From an uncultured cyanobacterium (lineage in GTDB: Bacteria; Cyanobacteriota; Cyanobacteriia; Cyanobacteriales; FACHB-T130): 44,652 nt of DNA. Where the stretch lies: NCBI GenBank assembly GCA_936920195.1, contig CAKZHE010000052.1, forward strand, positions 1 through 44,652, read 5' to 3'. A program made the position numbers and the translations under genes. The notes under the pieces are model-generated. The model was not told the DNA's origin and did not search any database. It saw only the letters and a list, made by a program, of their open reading frames with translations. Positions 1 to 7,829 of this stretch are shown in pieces (the stretch's first letter is position 1; the number at the start of each line of letters is the position of its first letter).

Positions 1-209
1 GTTGCTCTGCATATAGCGTTTATGGTGCGTTACGCTGCGCTAACACACCCTACTAATAGAGGTGTTGCGTAAGTCCTACAAAATTCAAAATTCAAAATTT
101 TGAATTGATAATTCCCTACTCCCTATTCCCTACTCCCTATTCCCTCTCTTCCCAAATCGCGCTAAGGTTAAAATGATGGAAGTTCACATATCTTAAATTT
201 TCTTTACCA
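1..209. repeat. mosaic of short intergenic repeats at the left edge
   Basis: No gene is visible before the first CDS. The stretch contains a TATAGCGTT motif (12-20), an imperfect palindrome built on GGTGCGTTACGC and GCTAACACACCC (24-52), the motif TGTTGCGTAAGTCCT (63-77), repeated TTCAAAATTCAAAATT units (83-104) and a short array of TTCCCTA/TTCCCTC heptamers (110-152). Each of these motifs recurs elsewhere in the window, so this is a pile-up of dispersed repeat families. Confidence 0.7.
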
Positions 210-1643
210 ATGCCCATCTCTTCTGGTTTATCCCGGATTAACCACTCCTCAATTAAAAACTTATTTTTTGGACAGGAACCAACTCCCGAACTAATTGCCA
301 TTTTGCTGGTGTATTTCGTCCAGGGTGTTTTGGGGTTGGCACGGTTGGCAATCAGCTTTTTCCTGAAAGATGAACTGGGGCTAAATCCTGCCCAAGTCTC
401 AGCTTTAATCGGGATTGCCGCGATTCCTTGGGTAATTAAGCCAGTTTTGGGGTTTATCTCCGATGGCTTACCAATTTTTGGGTATCGCCGCCGCCCCTAC
501 TTGATTTTATCGGGAATAGTGGGCGCGATCGCCTGGATTAGTTTAGCCACGGTAGTGAATAATGCTTGGACAGCGATCGCGGCGATGATTCTCAGTTCCC
601 TGTCCATTGCCATCAGTGATGTCATTGTAGACTCTTTGGTAGTCGAAAGAGCCAGAACTGAATCTCTCAGCGAAGTTGGTTCCTTGCAATCCCTCTGTTG
701 GGGGGCTACCGCCGTTGGAGGGTTGCTGTCCGCCTATTTCAGCGGTTGGCTGCTAGAACAGTTTAATAATCATATTGTATTTGGAATTACCGCCTCGTTT
801 CCCCTGATTATTTCGATTGCAGCTTTGTTAATTGCGGAACAGAAAACTAGCGATCGCCCTAATCTAGATACGGTAAGAGATCAGTGGCAGCAATTACGTC
901 AAGCCATTAGTCAAAAATCGATCTGGTTGCCGACTGCCTTTATTTTCCTTTGGCAATCTACCCCCAACTCGGAATCAGCTTTTTTCTTTTTTACCACCAA
1001 TGAATTAGGCTTTGAACCAGAGTTTTTGGGCAGAGTGCGGTTAGTTAGTAGTGCCGCCTCTTTAGTGGGGATTTGGATATTTCAGCGGTTTTTAAAAAGC
1101 GTTCCCTTCCGGACAATTTTTGCTTGGACAACGGTATCCTCTGCACTTCTGGGCATGACAAACTTATTATTAGTTACCCATGCTAATCGCAGTTTGGGAA
1201 TTGATGACCATTGGTTTAGTTTGGGAGATAGTGTAATTCTGACTGTAATGGGACAAATTGCCTTTATGCCAATCTTGGTATTGGCGGCACGTCTTTGTCC
1301 TTTGGGAGTGGAAGCGACTCTATTTGCGTTGTTGATGTCTGTCAGCAATTTTGCCGGGATTATTTCGGCTCAATTGGGGGCATTGCTCACCTATTGGTTA
1401 GGAATTACGGAAACTAATTTTGATGCCCTCTGGTTATTAGTGACAATTACTAATGGCAGTACCTTTTTGCCCCTACTCTTTCTGAATTGGTTGCCAGAGA
1501 GCGATCGCGATAGTCATCCATCTTCGATTTTGGAAGGGCAATCCATTGAGATTATTCATGGAGATCGGTCATTTATTCCTGATTTTGCCCCGGAGTTGAT
1601 TCCCAAATCAATTATTTCTGAACCAGTGAAGGAAGCGAAGTAG
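210..1643 (+). CDS. folate/biopterin family (BT1/FBT) membrane transporter
   Basis: This 477-residue polytopic membrane protein belongs, by its look, to the folate-biopterin transporter branch of the major facilitator superfamily. About twelve hydrophobic segments can be traced. The N-terminal part carries a family-like stretch ending in GLARLAISFFLKDELGLNP, then WVIKPVLGFISDGLPIFGYRRRPYL (residues about 75-98), which corresponds to the loop 2-3 signature, and later AISDVIVDSLVVERAR (about 130-148). Cyanobacterial members are known to transport folates across the plasma membrane; the substrate here is inferred. The ATG at 210 is the first in frame. The C-terminal tail is hydrophilic. It stands alone, with a DUF2887 gene 39 bases downstream. 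Confidence 0.85.
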   Translation: MPISSGLSRINHSSIKNLFFGQEPTPELIAILLVYFVQGVLGLARLAISFFLKDELGLNPAQVSALIGIAAIPWVIKPVLGFISDGLPIFGYRRRPYLILSGIVGAIAWISLATVVNNAWTAIAAMILSSLSIAISDVIVDSLVVERARTESLSEVGSLQSLCWGATAVGGLLSAYFSGWLLEQFNNHIVFGITASFPLIISIAALLIAEQKTSDRPNLDTVRDQWQQLRQAISQKSIWLPTAFIFLWQSTPNSESAFFFFTTNELGFEPEFLGRVRLVSSAASLVGIWIFQRFLKSVPFRTIFAWTTVSSALLGMTNLLLVTHANRSLGIDDHWFSLGDSVILTVMGQIAFMPILVLAARLCPLGVEATLFALLMSVSNFAGIISAQLGALLTYWLGITETNFDALWLLVTITNGSTFLPLLFLNWLPESDRDSHPSSILEGQSIEIIHGDRSFIPDFAPELIPKSIISEPVKEAK

Positions 1644-1682
1644 TAGAGCGATCGCCCATCGTTTTGATACCCAATAATAACC

Positions 1683-2462
1683 ATGAAAACTGATAAAATT
1701 TTCTACACTCTATTTCAAGCCTTCCCCGATTTGCTATTTCAACTGCTTGGGCAGCCGACAGAACTCGCTCAGAATTATCAATTTCAATCCATTGAAATCA
1801 AAGAATTAGCCTTTCGACTGGATGGAGTCTTCCTTCCCGATGACAACTCTCCTGACCGCCCAATTTACTTTCTAGAAGTACAATTTCAAAAAGACCCTCA
1901 CTTCTACTGGCGATTTTTCACCGAAATTATCCTGTATCTCAATCAATATAAACCCCATCGCCAATGGCAAGCTATTGTCCTGTGGGGCAAACCTAGTTTT
2001 GATGTGGAATTACCTCTCGCCTACGAACTATTTGAATCTCGCTTGCAACGAATTTACCTAGATAGCTTGCCCCAAACCTCTTCTTCCCTTGCCTTGGGCA
2101 TCATTCAATTAATCTTCACTCCCGAAGCCAATGCTCCTGCCCAAACCCAAGCTCTCGTTACCCAAACTCGTCAGCAAATCTCTGATGTCAATCTCCAGCA
2201 AGATATTATAGAATTGATTGAAAAGGTAATTACTTACAAGTTTCCCCACAAAAGTCGTCAGGAGTTGGAACAAATGTTTACTTTAACTGATTGGCAACAA
2301 ACCAGATTCTATCAGGATGCTAAAAAAGAAGGCGAACAGAAAGCCAAGTTAGAAACTGTTCCCTTATTGCTGAAACTTGGGTTAACACCGGAGCAAATTG
2401 CGCTGGAATTAAAACTAGATCTGGAAAAAGTCCAAGCAGCGATCGCCAATCAAAACAATTAG
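1683..2462 (+). CDS. DUF2887 / Rpn-like PD-(D/E)XK nuclease family protein
   Basis: A 259-residue protein of the cyanobacteria-rich DUF2887 group, related to Rpn/transposase_31-type PD-(D/E)XK nucleases. The core reads FRLDGVFLP (D47) followed by YFLEVQFQ (E65, Q67), matching the D-(x)n-E-x-Q pattern of this fold, then FYWRFFTEIILYLNQY. The C-terminal 45 residues (EGEQKAKLE, then LLKLGLTPEQIALELKL) form the usual small helical tail. Such genes occur in many copies in filamentous cyanobacteria and their role is unclear; recombination-promoting nuclease activity is known only for Rpn relatives. The stop codon overlaps that of the convergent antitoxin-like gene. Confidence 0.75.
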   Translation: MKTDKIFYTLFQAFPDLLFQLLGQPTELAQNYQFQSIEIKELAFRLDGVFLPDDNSPDRPIYFLEVQFQKDPHFYWRFFTEIILYLNQYKPHRQWQAIVLWGKPSFDVELPLAYELFESRLQRIYLDSLPQTSSSLALGIIQLIFTPEANAPAQTQALVTQTRQQISDVNLQQDIIELIEKVITYKFPHKSRQELEQMFTLTDWQQTRFYQDAKKEGEQKAKLETVPLLLKLGLTPEQIALELKLDLEKVQAAIANQNN

Positions 2463-2695
2463 AGTTGCAAGTTGGCTAAGTAGCGATCGTGATTTTCTCC
2501 CACATCGCTTACTGTTGTGGTTAAAGTTCCTAATAATGGTAGAAGGGGATCGGATTCCTCAGTAGTTGACACGCTAACTACTTTGGCTAATGAGTGCATT
2601 ACTAAGGTTTCTAGGGAGATATTAAGTTTGTTCGCTTGCTCTATTAACTGTTGCTCTAATTCATCAGGTAGTTTTATTATGAGGGGTTTGGTCAT
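2459..2695 (-). CDS. VapB-type antitoxin-like protein, no toxin partner
   Basis: A 78-residue protein starting MTKPLIIKLPDELEQQLIEQANKL, a ribbon-helix-helix-like N-terminus. Its tail (DPLLPLLGTL, then GENHDRYLANLQL) resembles the toxin-binding tail of cyanobacterial VapB-type antitoxins, which usually continue several residues further and are followed at once by a PIN-domain toxin. Here the frame ends at LANLQL, overlaps the convergent DUF2887 gene by 4 bases, and no PIN gene follows. I infer an orphan, probably shortened antitoxin. The family assignment rests on recalled sequence patterns only. Confidence 0.6.
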   Translation of the reverse strand: MTKPLIIKLPDELEQQLIEQANKLNISLETLVMHSLAKVVSVSTTEESDPLLPLLGTLTTTVSDVGENHDRYLANLQL

Positions 2696-2840
2696 AATGC
2701 TAATTGATTTTTATAGTAGTGGGATTTTAAGGTGAATATAGCACAGGATTGGAAGTATGCGGCGGGTATGGATATAAAATGCAATAATCAGCAGGAATGA
2801 AATTTAAAATATATGGGTTTGGTAGTTGGGGGAGAAATTT

Positions 2841-2890
2841 AGGATTTTTTTAACGCAAAGGACGCAAAGTTAGGCGCAAAGGACGCAAAG
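2841..2890. repeat. GCAAAGGACGCAAAG-type dispersed repeat, copy 1
   Basis: About 50 bases beginning AGGATTTTTTTAACGCAAAG and continuing with alternating GCAAAGGACGCAAAG and TTAGGCGC units. An almost identical 50-base copy lies at 4197-4246 and an inverted copy at 25119-25168. The rest of 2696-2985 shows no gene. Confidence 0.75.
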
Positions 2891-2985
2891 GAATTTTTGA
2901 GAGGGTAGGGTGCGTCAGGGGTTAAAGTAGGAATAGGGGCAACCACAGGGAGATTGCCCCTACTCTAAATTTTGCAATTGTTGTG

Positions 2986-3631
2986 TTATTGGTGAACCCA
3001 GACGTTGCCTGTATCATCTTTTTCGTTGTCGCTACTTCCAGTTCCTTGTAGTACCCCGTTGCCCAAGTTTGCTACATTTTGACCCAGATTGCTAAAAAGG
3101 GCATTAACAACAGTTGTGCCTTTATAACCAACTACTTTCACACGATCTTGCCAGGGGCTGAAGTTATTTAAACGTGCAAGTTTATCAGAACGGTCAATAT
3201 CGTAAAGCGAAAAGCCAACGTTTTGAACTGCACCACCATAACCGTTGAAGCCTACATTCAAACCCAAACTGTTATTATTGCCGTACTGACCATCTTTTGT
3301 GTCAATTTGCAAGTGCAAGCTACGATTAATCGGGTTGCCTAGAGCATCAAAGTCGGGCTGAGAACCATTAAGTATTTGATCGATCGCCGGAGTTAGACCC
3401 CCACTCAAAAGCAACTGCCTCTGTTCCTGTGCCAAGGTTAAATCCTACTTGTACTGTACCAGTCCCAACTGCAAATGATTGCGGTCCAGTGAGGGCGGCG
3501 GCTCCGGAATTGAACTGACCAGCAATGTCATTCCAGACTAGGCTGGCGGATAGGGCTGGTGTAGAGGCGGCGAGGGTTCCACCTAAAGCGATCGCGCAAG
3601 GGATTAACAAACCAAATGTCTTAGTCGCCAT
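2986..3631 (-). pseudogene. frameshifted exported protein
   Basis: Two overlapping minus-strand frames appear to be parts of one gene. The first (3631 down to 3368) encodes a signal peptide, MATKTFGLLIPCAIALGGTL then an ASTPALSAS cleavage region, followed by VWNDIAGQFNSGAAALTGPQ. The second (readable from about 3435 down to 2986) continues with QPDFDALGNPINRSLHLQ, a Gly/Asn-rich middle and YDIDRSDKLARLNNFSPWQD. The frame switch falls roughly between 3370 and 3430. The end, GNVWVHQ, is abrupt and is followed by a repeat-like sequence, so the C-terminus (possibly a sorting signal) may also be lost. No family is recognised with confidence; extracytoplasmic location is inferred from the signal peptide. 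A sequencing error cannot be excluded. Confidence 0.55.
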
Positions 3632-3785
3632 ATCTGCAATTTATAATTCTCTGAATGTAGTTAATTTAGTTAAACTTTTATATCTATGGAACAGTTAAGT
3701 TACTGGATTTAATAAGGTCTTTTATAAAGTTCAAATGAACAAAAGATGGTTTTTTAGGGCTTGTTTATGAAGTTACAGACAAGAC

Positions 3786-3845
3786 GATCGAACAACATTA
3801 TACGCGATCGCCATTCCGGGCGATCGCGTATAATGTTGTTCGATC
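3786..3845. repeat. perfect 27-bp inverted repeat with 6-base loop
   Basis: The left arm (3786-3812, starting GATCGAACAACATTATACGC) is exactly complementary to the right arm (3819-3845), with loop ATTCCG. Each arm contains one HIP1 site (GCGATCGC). No T-run follows on either side, so it does not look like a simple terminator. It lies in a gene-poor gap between the broken exported-protein gene and a small antitoxin-like gene. Confidence 0.95.
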
Positions 3846-3953
3846 CGAGAATATACTGAGAATTTTCCTATTTGTCCTAAAAATTAGTAAAAATTAACAA
3901 ATGATCCTTTAAAATAGGGAAAAATAAAAATTCAACCTAAATCTCCATGAATT

Positions 3954-4181
3954 ATGGCGCTAGTCTCCATCTCAATACCGGACGAATTGCTAACCTACAT
4001 CGATCAAAAAGTAGAAAATCGCAATGAGTTAATTGAGAGCCTTTTAAAACAATGGCAACAACAGCAAGAGCAAGCAGCATTAGCAGTAGCTTGTTCTCTG
4101 GTTGACGAATTAGCATTAGGATGGGAAAGTGAATGGCAAAAGGCAGCGATTATGGATTGGGAGGTTGCGAAATATAGGTAG
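3954..4181 (+). CDS. MazE/CopG-like ribbon-helix-helix antitoxin, orphan
   Basis: A 75-residue protein with a ribbon-helix-helix N-terminus (MALVSISIPDELLTYIDQKV, then RNELIESLLKQW) and an acidic, Trp-containing tail (GWESEWQKAAIMDWE) like that of cyanobacterial MazE-type antitoxins. Its usual partner would be a MazF/PemK toxin immediately downstream, but only a repeat and the promoter region of the carotenoid oxygenase gene follow. It is therefore an apparent orphan. The ATG at 3954 starts the RHH beta strand directly and is the natural start; no strong Shine-Dalgarno is seen. Confidence 0.65.
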   Translation: MALVSISIPDELLTYIDQKVENRNELIESLLKQWQQQQEQAALAVACSLVDELALGWESEWQKAAIMDWEVAKYR

Positions 4182-4196
4182 TTTGTGGAGGGATTG

Positions 4197-4246
4197 AGGA
4201 TTTTTTTAACGCAAAGGGCGCAAAGTTAGGCGCAAAGGACGCAAAG
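4197..4246. repeat. GCAAAGGACGCAAAG-type dispersed repeat, copy 2
   Basis: Nearly identical over about 50 bases to the copy at 2841-2890, including the leading AGGATTTTTTTAAC. It starts 15 bases after the stop of the orphan antitoxin gene, where a toxin gene would be expected. Confidence 0.75.
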
Positions 4247-4316
4247 TAATTTTGAGTCGGCATACAAGTATCTAGAGATTTAGAGTCCATCAACGTTTTG
4301 GAAAACCAGAGTAAAT

Positions 4317-5804
4317 ATGTCATCAATTTCAATATCGGGTTTAAACTCTTTAACAATTCCTCTGAGCTACAATCCTCAAGATTGGGTGAAAGGATATGAA
4401 TCTTTACCAGAGGAATTTGACTATTGGATTGATGAAATTACGGGGGAAATACCGCCAGAACTCCACGGCACTCTATTTCGCAATGGCCCTGGTTTGTTGG
4501 AGGTAAATGGGATGCCAATTCCCCATCCCTTTGATGGCGATGGGATGATTTGTGCGATCGCTTTTGACCAAGGCCGCGCCCATTTTCGCAACCGTTTTGT
4601 CCGCACGGCTGGGTATTTGGCTGAACAAGCGGCAGGGAAAATTCTCTATCGCGGTTTTGGCACGCAAAGACCGGGTGGTTGTTTAGCAAATGCCTTTGAC
4701 TTGAAATGCAAAAATGCGGCTAATACCAGCGTTCTCTATTGGGGGGGCAAACTTTTAGCTTTATGGGAAGGTGGGGAACCGCACCAACTAGACCCCCGCA
4801 CTTTGGATACCATTGGTCTAGACAATCTCAATGGGGCTTTGTCTCCGGGAGAGGCTTTTTCTGCCCATCCCCGGATTGAACCCCATTCCGAAAGAGATGG
4901 CGGTGCGCCCTGTTTGGTGAATTTTTCGGTCAAGCCGGGACTTTCCAGCAAAATTACGGTGCGAGAATTCAATTGGGAAGGGGATGTTTTGCGTCGCTAT
5001 GCCACTTCTCTGCCGGGATTTGCCTTTATTCATGATATGGGTATTTCTCCCAACTACTGCATCTTTTTCCAAAACCCTCTAACAATCAATCCTTGGCTTT
5101 TTATTTTCGGTATGCGGCCTCTGGGTCAGTGTTTGGAATTTCAACCAAACCAACCTACCAAAATCTTGTTGATGTCCCGCCAAGACGGAACAGCGCACGT
5201 TTTAGAGGCAGACCCTTGTTTTGTGTTTCACCATGCTAATGCCTTTGAAGAGGGCGAAAACATTTACATTGATTCCATTTGCTATGATTCATTACTGGCA
5301 AATGACATTGATGGGGATTTCCGAGAAATTAATTTTGAACGGCTGCCAGTACCTCAGTTGTGGCGCTTTGAAATCAATCTTCGCCAACAAACTGTTACTC
5401 GCCAGTTAATGGAAAGTCGCTATTGCGAAATGCCTGTAGTCCCGCCCCAGAAGGTCGGAAAACCCTATAGATTTTTATATGTTGCTGCTGCCAACAGGAT
5501 TATCCAGGGTAGCGGACCTTTACAGGCGGTAATGAAAATTGATTTCCAGTCCGAGGAGCGGCAGGAATGGAGTGTTGCCCCTAGAGGGTTTATCAGCGAA
5601 CCAGTGTTTGTTCCCCGTCCCGGTGGCAGCGCTGAGGATGATGGATGGTTGCTAGCAGTGGTTTATGATAGCGATCGCCATCGCTCTGATGTGGTAATTT
5701 TAGATGCACGGAACTTAACCGCAGGTCCGATGGCCAGGTTACACTTACGCCATCACGTTCCCCACAGTTTCCACGGCAATTTCACCTCCGATTTCCTCGT
5801 TTAA
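4317..5804 (+). CDS. carotenoid (apocarotenoid) cleavage oxygenase
   Basis: A 495-residue member of the carotenoid oxygenase (RPE65/CCD) family, non-haem Fe(II) enzymes that cleave carotenoid double bonds. Length and spacing match the Synechocystis apocarotenoid-15,15'-oxygenase. The four iron-binding histidines are visible: H184 (FSAHPRIEPH), H239 (FIHDMGI), H305 (VFHHANAF) and H486 (HSFHGNF). The N-terminal LHGTLFRNGPG and HPFDGDGM motifs are intact. The substrate could be an apocarotenal giving retinal; this is inferred from overall similarity. The gene stands alone, with an inverted-repeat element 15 bases downstream. Confidence 0.9.
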   Translation: MSSISISGLNSLTIPLSYNPQDWVKGYESLPEEFDYWIDEITGEIPPELHGTLFRNGPGLLEVNGMPIPHPFDGDGMICAIAFDQGRAHFRNRFVRTAGYLAEQAAGKILYRGFGTQRPGGCLANAFDLKCKNAANTSVLYWGGKLLALWEGGEPHQLDPRTLDTIGLDNLNGALSPGEAFSAHPRIEPHSERDGGAPCLVNFSVKPGLSSKITVREFNWEGDVLRRYATSLPGFAFIHDMGISPNYCIFFQNPLTINPWLFIFGMRPLGQCLEFQPNQPTKILLMSRQDGTAHVLEADPCFVFHHANAFEEGENIYIDSICYDSLLANDIDGDFREINFERLPVPQLWRFEINLRQQTVTRQLMESRYCEMPVVPPQKVGKPYRFLYVAAANRIIQGSGPLQAVMKIDFQSEERQEWSVAPRGFISEPVFVPRPGGSAEDDGWLLAVVYDSDRHRSDVVILDARNLTAGPMARLHLRHHVPHSFHGNFTSDFLV

Positions 5805-5819
5805 ACTTTCTTTCGGCGA

Positions 5820-5936
5820 TCATAATTAAAGTAAAAAACCAAAGTCAGTTTGTAGTTGGGCTTTAGCCCTGGTCCGGAGAGGGCTAAAGCCCAACTACAA
5901 ACTTTGGCGTATAGTCTTTTATTTATGACCACCTGC
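5820..5936. repeat. miniature palindromic element, copy 1
   Basis: The palindromic core is 5848-5902: GTTTGTAGTTGGGCTTTAGC, a short centre, then the complement. It is flanked on one side by TCATAATTAAAGTAAAAAA and on the other by TATAGTCTTTTATTTATGAC. The same flanks occur, in reverse orientation, around the copy at 9667-9786. This defines an element of about 117 bases rather than only a hairpin. It has no coding capacity. Confidence 0.85.
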
Positions 5937-5962
5937 TTATTCCCTGTTCCCTTGTTAAGCGG

Positions 5963-6913
5963 ATGCAATTCAGTATTGTCATTACAACTCACAACCGTCT
6001 CTCTTTGCTAAAAAAGGCCATTGAGAGCGCCCTCGCTCAAACCCTACCCTGTGAGGTGGTGGTAGTTGATGATTGTTCCACTGATGGCACAGCAGAATAT
6101 ATCCAGAGTTTAATTGCTCAGATGGATGGAAATGGCGATCGCCCTCTAGTTTACCATCGCAATCCAGTTAACCTCGGTCATTCCCGAACCATGAATGCGG
6201 GGGTACAAGTGGCGCGGGGAGAATGGATTAAACCTGTGGATGATGATGACTATTTAAAGATTAATTGTATTGCAGAGATTAGTCAGGCCATTGCCACCCA
6301 TCCCCAAGCAGTAATTTGTTCTTGCCAAGCCATTCAAGTTGATAGTCAGGGAATGGAAGTCACCAAAACTAGACAAGTTGGTTCGGGAACTGTTGTTTAT
6401 ATTCCCCAAGAAGACATTCATTACGGAATGCTCTTGGAACAAGTACCTTTTGGTACACCCATTCAAGTTGCTTTTCGCCGCGATATCTTTCTTAAGACTG
6501 GGGGATGGGACTCTAGTTTAGATGTAAACTTTGATGATATTGATTCATGGATCAAAATTGCCCAATTTGGCGATGCGATTTTTATTAATCAATATTTGGC
6601 CTATCGGATGTTGTGGCCGGGAGCCGAAAATCAAAAAATCTCTTTGCCAAAACGACTGCAAACTAATATTGCCATCAAGCAGAAAATTTACCATTTGGTC
6701 GGCGAGAAATATCGCGATCGCTTGCCTACTTTTCCTAATATTAAAGCTTATCTGCACCTACACTGGAGTTTAGTCGCTCTCAAGCGCGGCAAAATTGCCA
6801 CTGCTTTCCAAATGGCGTTTCCAGCCTTTTTCTCCATTAATGCTTGGAGATTATTATTGAGTGCTAAGTTAACCGCCAAGAAACGATTAGACCCATCCTT
6901 TCCCAAAAGCTGA
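5963..6913 (+). CDS. family 2 glycosyltransferase
   Basis: A 316-residue GT-A-fold glycosyltransferase. The N-terminus is typical (MQFSIVITTHNRLSLLKKAI, then VVVVDDCSTDGTAEYIQS), followed by NPVNLGHSRTMNAGV and GEWIKPVDDDDYL, where the DDD motif around residues 92-95 binds the metal and nucleotide sugar. The segment DVNFDDIDSWIKIAQFGDA is the acceptor-side region. Acceptor and sugar cannot be told from sequence. No other glycan gene adjoins it. The start ATG follows AAGCGG. No membrane segment is evident, so it is probably cytoplasmic or peripheral. Confidence 0.88.
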   Translation: MQFSIVITTHNRLSLLKKAIESALAQTLPCEVVVVDDCSTDGTAEYIQSLIAQMDGNGDRPLVYHRNPVNLGHSRTMNAGVQVARGEWIKPVDDDDYLKINCIAEISQAIATHPQAVICSCQAIQVDSQGMEVTKTRQVGSGTVVYIPQEDIHYGMLLEQVPFGTPIQVAFRRDIFLKTGGWDSSLDVNFDDIDSWIKIAQFGDAIFINQYLAYRMLWPGAENQKISLPKRLQTNIAIKQKIYHLVGEKYRDRLPTFPNIKAYLHLHWSLVALKRGKIATAFQMAFPAFFSINAWRLLLSAKLTAKKRLDPSFPKS

Positions 6914-7064
6914 ATATTTAAAGTAACAAATATTACCAATTTTTTAATTTTTAATCTTTAATCCTGACGGGCAATAAATAAGTATTTTTGCTAAATTAGA
7001 TGCAGAACAGACTTTAGGCATTTGACTAAACTTGGTTCGGTTTGACGATTATGGAGTAATCCGA

Positions 7065-7601
7065 GTGAAATCTCTCAAACAACTTGTGCAACCAACTGAG
7101 GAACTGCTTATTGAGGCATTTTTTCAGGAATCCGCCGGAAAATGGCGTTCGGAACGTCGCTATTATACTCTTCCCGATGGCAAAACTAAGGAAATAGTCA
7201 GCGCGATCGCCATTCGCTTTTTACCGCGCCAAAGTTCGGAATTAATTGCCTTGGCAGAGTTACATTCCCTCGCAGAGCTAGACTCTTTGGCTTGTGGCGC
7301 AGAAGTAACTTGGGATAGCGTTGATGCGAATACGGGAGAGCAAAAATCCCAAGGTTCGACCATTTTTGGGGCGAAAGAAAATATTCTCTACCGCGATCGC
7401 GGTTATACTATCGCTGATTCCGTTATTGCCAAATACTACTTTGTCAATCCGAAAACCTTGTGTTTGCGAAGCGAATACGAGACTTCTGTGTTTGAAGAAG
7501 AGTTAAAATTGATTGGCGATCGCTATCGGACTCGTCAAACCATTATTTCTCGTGCTGGCGAGCAAATGATGATTGGTCAATACCTGGAAAAACGAATTTA
7601 A
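7065..7601 (+). CDS. CpcS/CpeS-family phycobiliprotein chromophore lyase
   Basis: I choose the GTG at 7065 because GGAG lies 8 bases upstream; a TTG at 7032 would add 11 residues. The 178-residue product has the CpcS/CpeS-like pattern: an early SAGKWRSERRYYTL stretch, a central beta-barrel region, YYFVNPKTLCLRSEYET, and the ending SRAGEQMMIGQYLEKRI. This family adopts a lipocalin-like barrel and attaches phycobilins to cysteines of phycobiliproteins. Which bilin and subunit it serves cannot be read here. No phycobilisome gene is nearby. Confidence 0.7.
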   Translation: MKSLKQLVQPTEELLIEAFFQESAGKWRSERRYYTLPDGKTKEIVSAIAIRFLPRQSSELIALAELHSLAELDSLACGAEVTWDSVDANTGEQKSQGSTIFGAKENILYRDRGYTIADSVIAKYYFVNPKTLCLRSEYETSVFEEELKLIGDRYRTRQTIISRAGEQMMIGQYLEKRI

Positions 7602-7627
7602 ACCAAAGTCCCTCTTAAACTGGTTTG

Positions 7628-7782
7628 AAACTGGTTCCTAGGCTCTGCCTGGGAACCAGTTTCAAGAGGCTCTGCCTCGATTGGTTCTCGTCGAGGCAGA
7701 GCCTAGTAGTAGGGTGTGTTAGCGGCAGCGTAACGCACCGCCTACCAGTTAACGGTGCGTTACGCTATCGCTAACGCACCCT
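7628..7782. repeat. cluster of palindromic repeats (GGCTCTGCCT and GGTGCGTTACGC types)
   Basis: The gap 7602-7829 holds a hairpin with AAACTGGTTCC and GGAACCAGTTT arms (7628-7662), then GAGGCTCTGCCTCG and its inverse (up to about 7704), then an imperfect inverted repeat running from AGGGTGTGTTAGCG to CGCTAACGCACCCT (7710-7782). The first type recurs at 41210-41530 and the second near position 30. It may also end transcription between the two convergent genes. Confidence 0.75.
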
Positions 7783-7829
7783 ACTGGCTACGGATTTGTG
7801 TCAATGATTTAGACGCATTATGCAGACTA

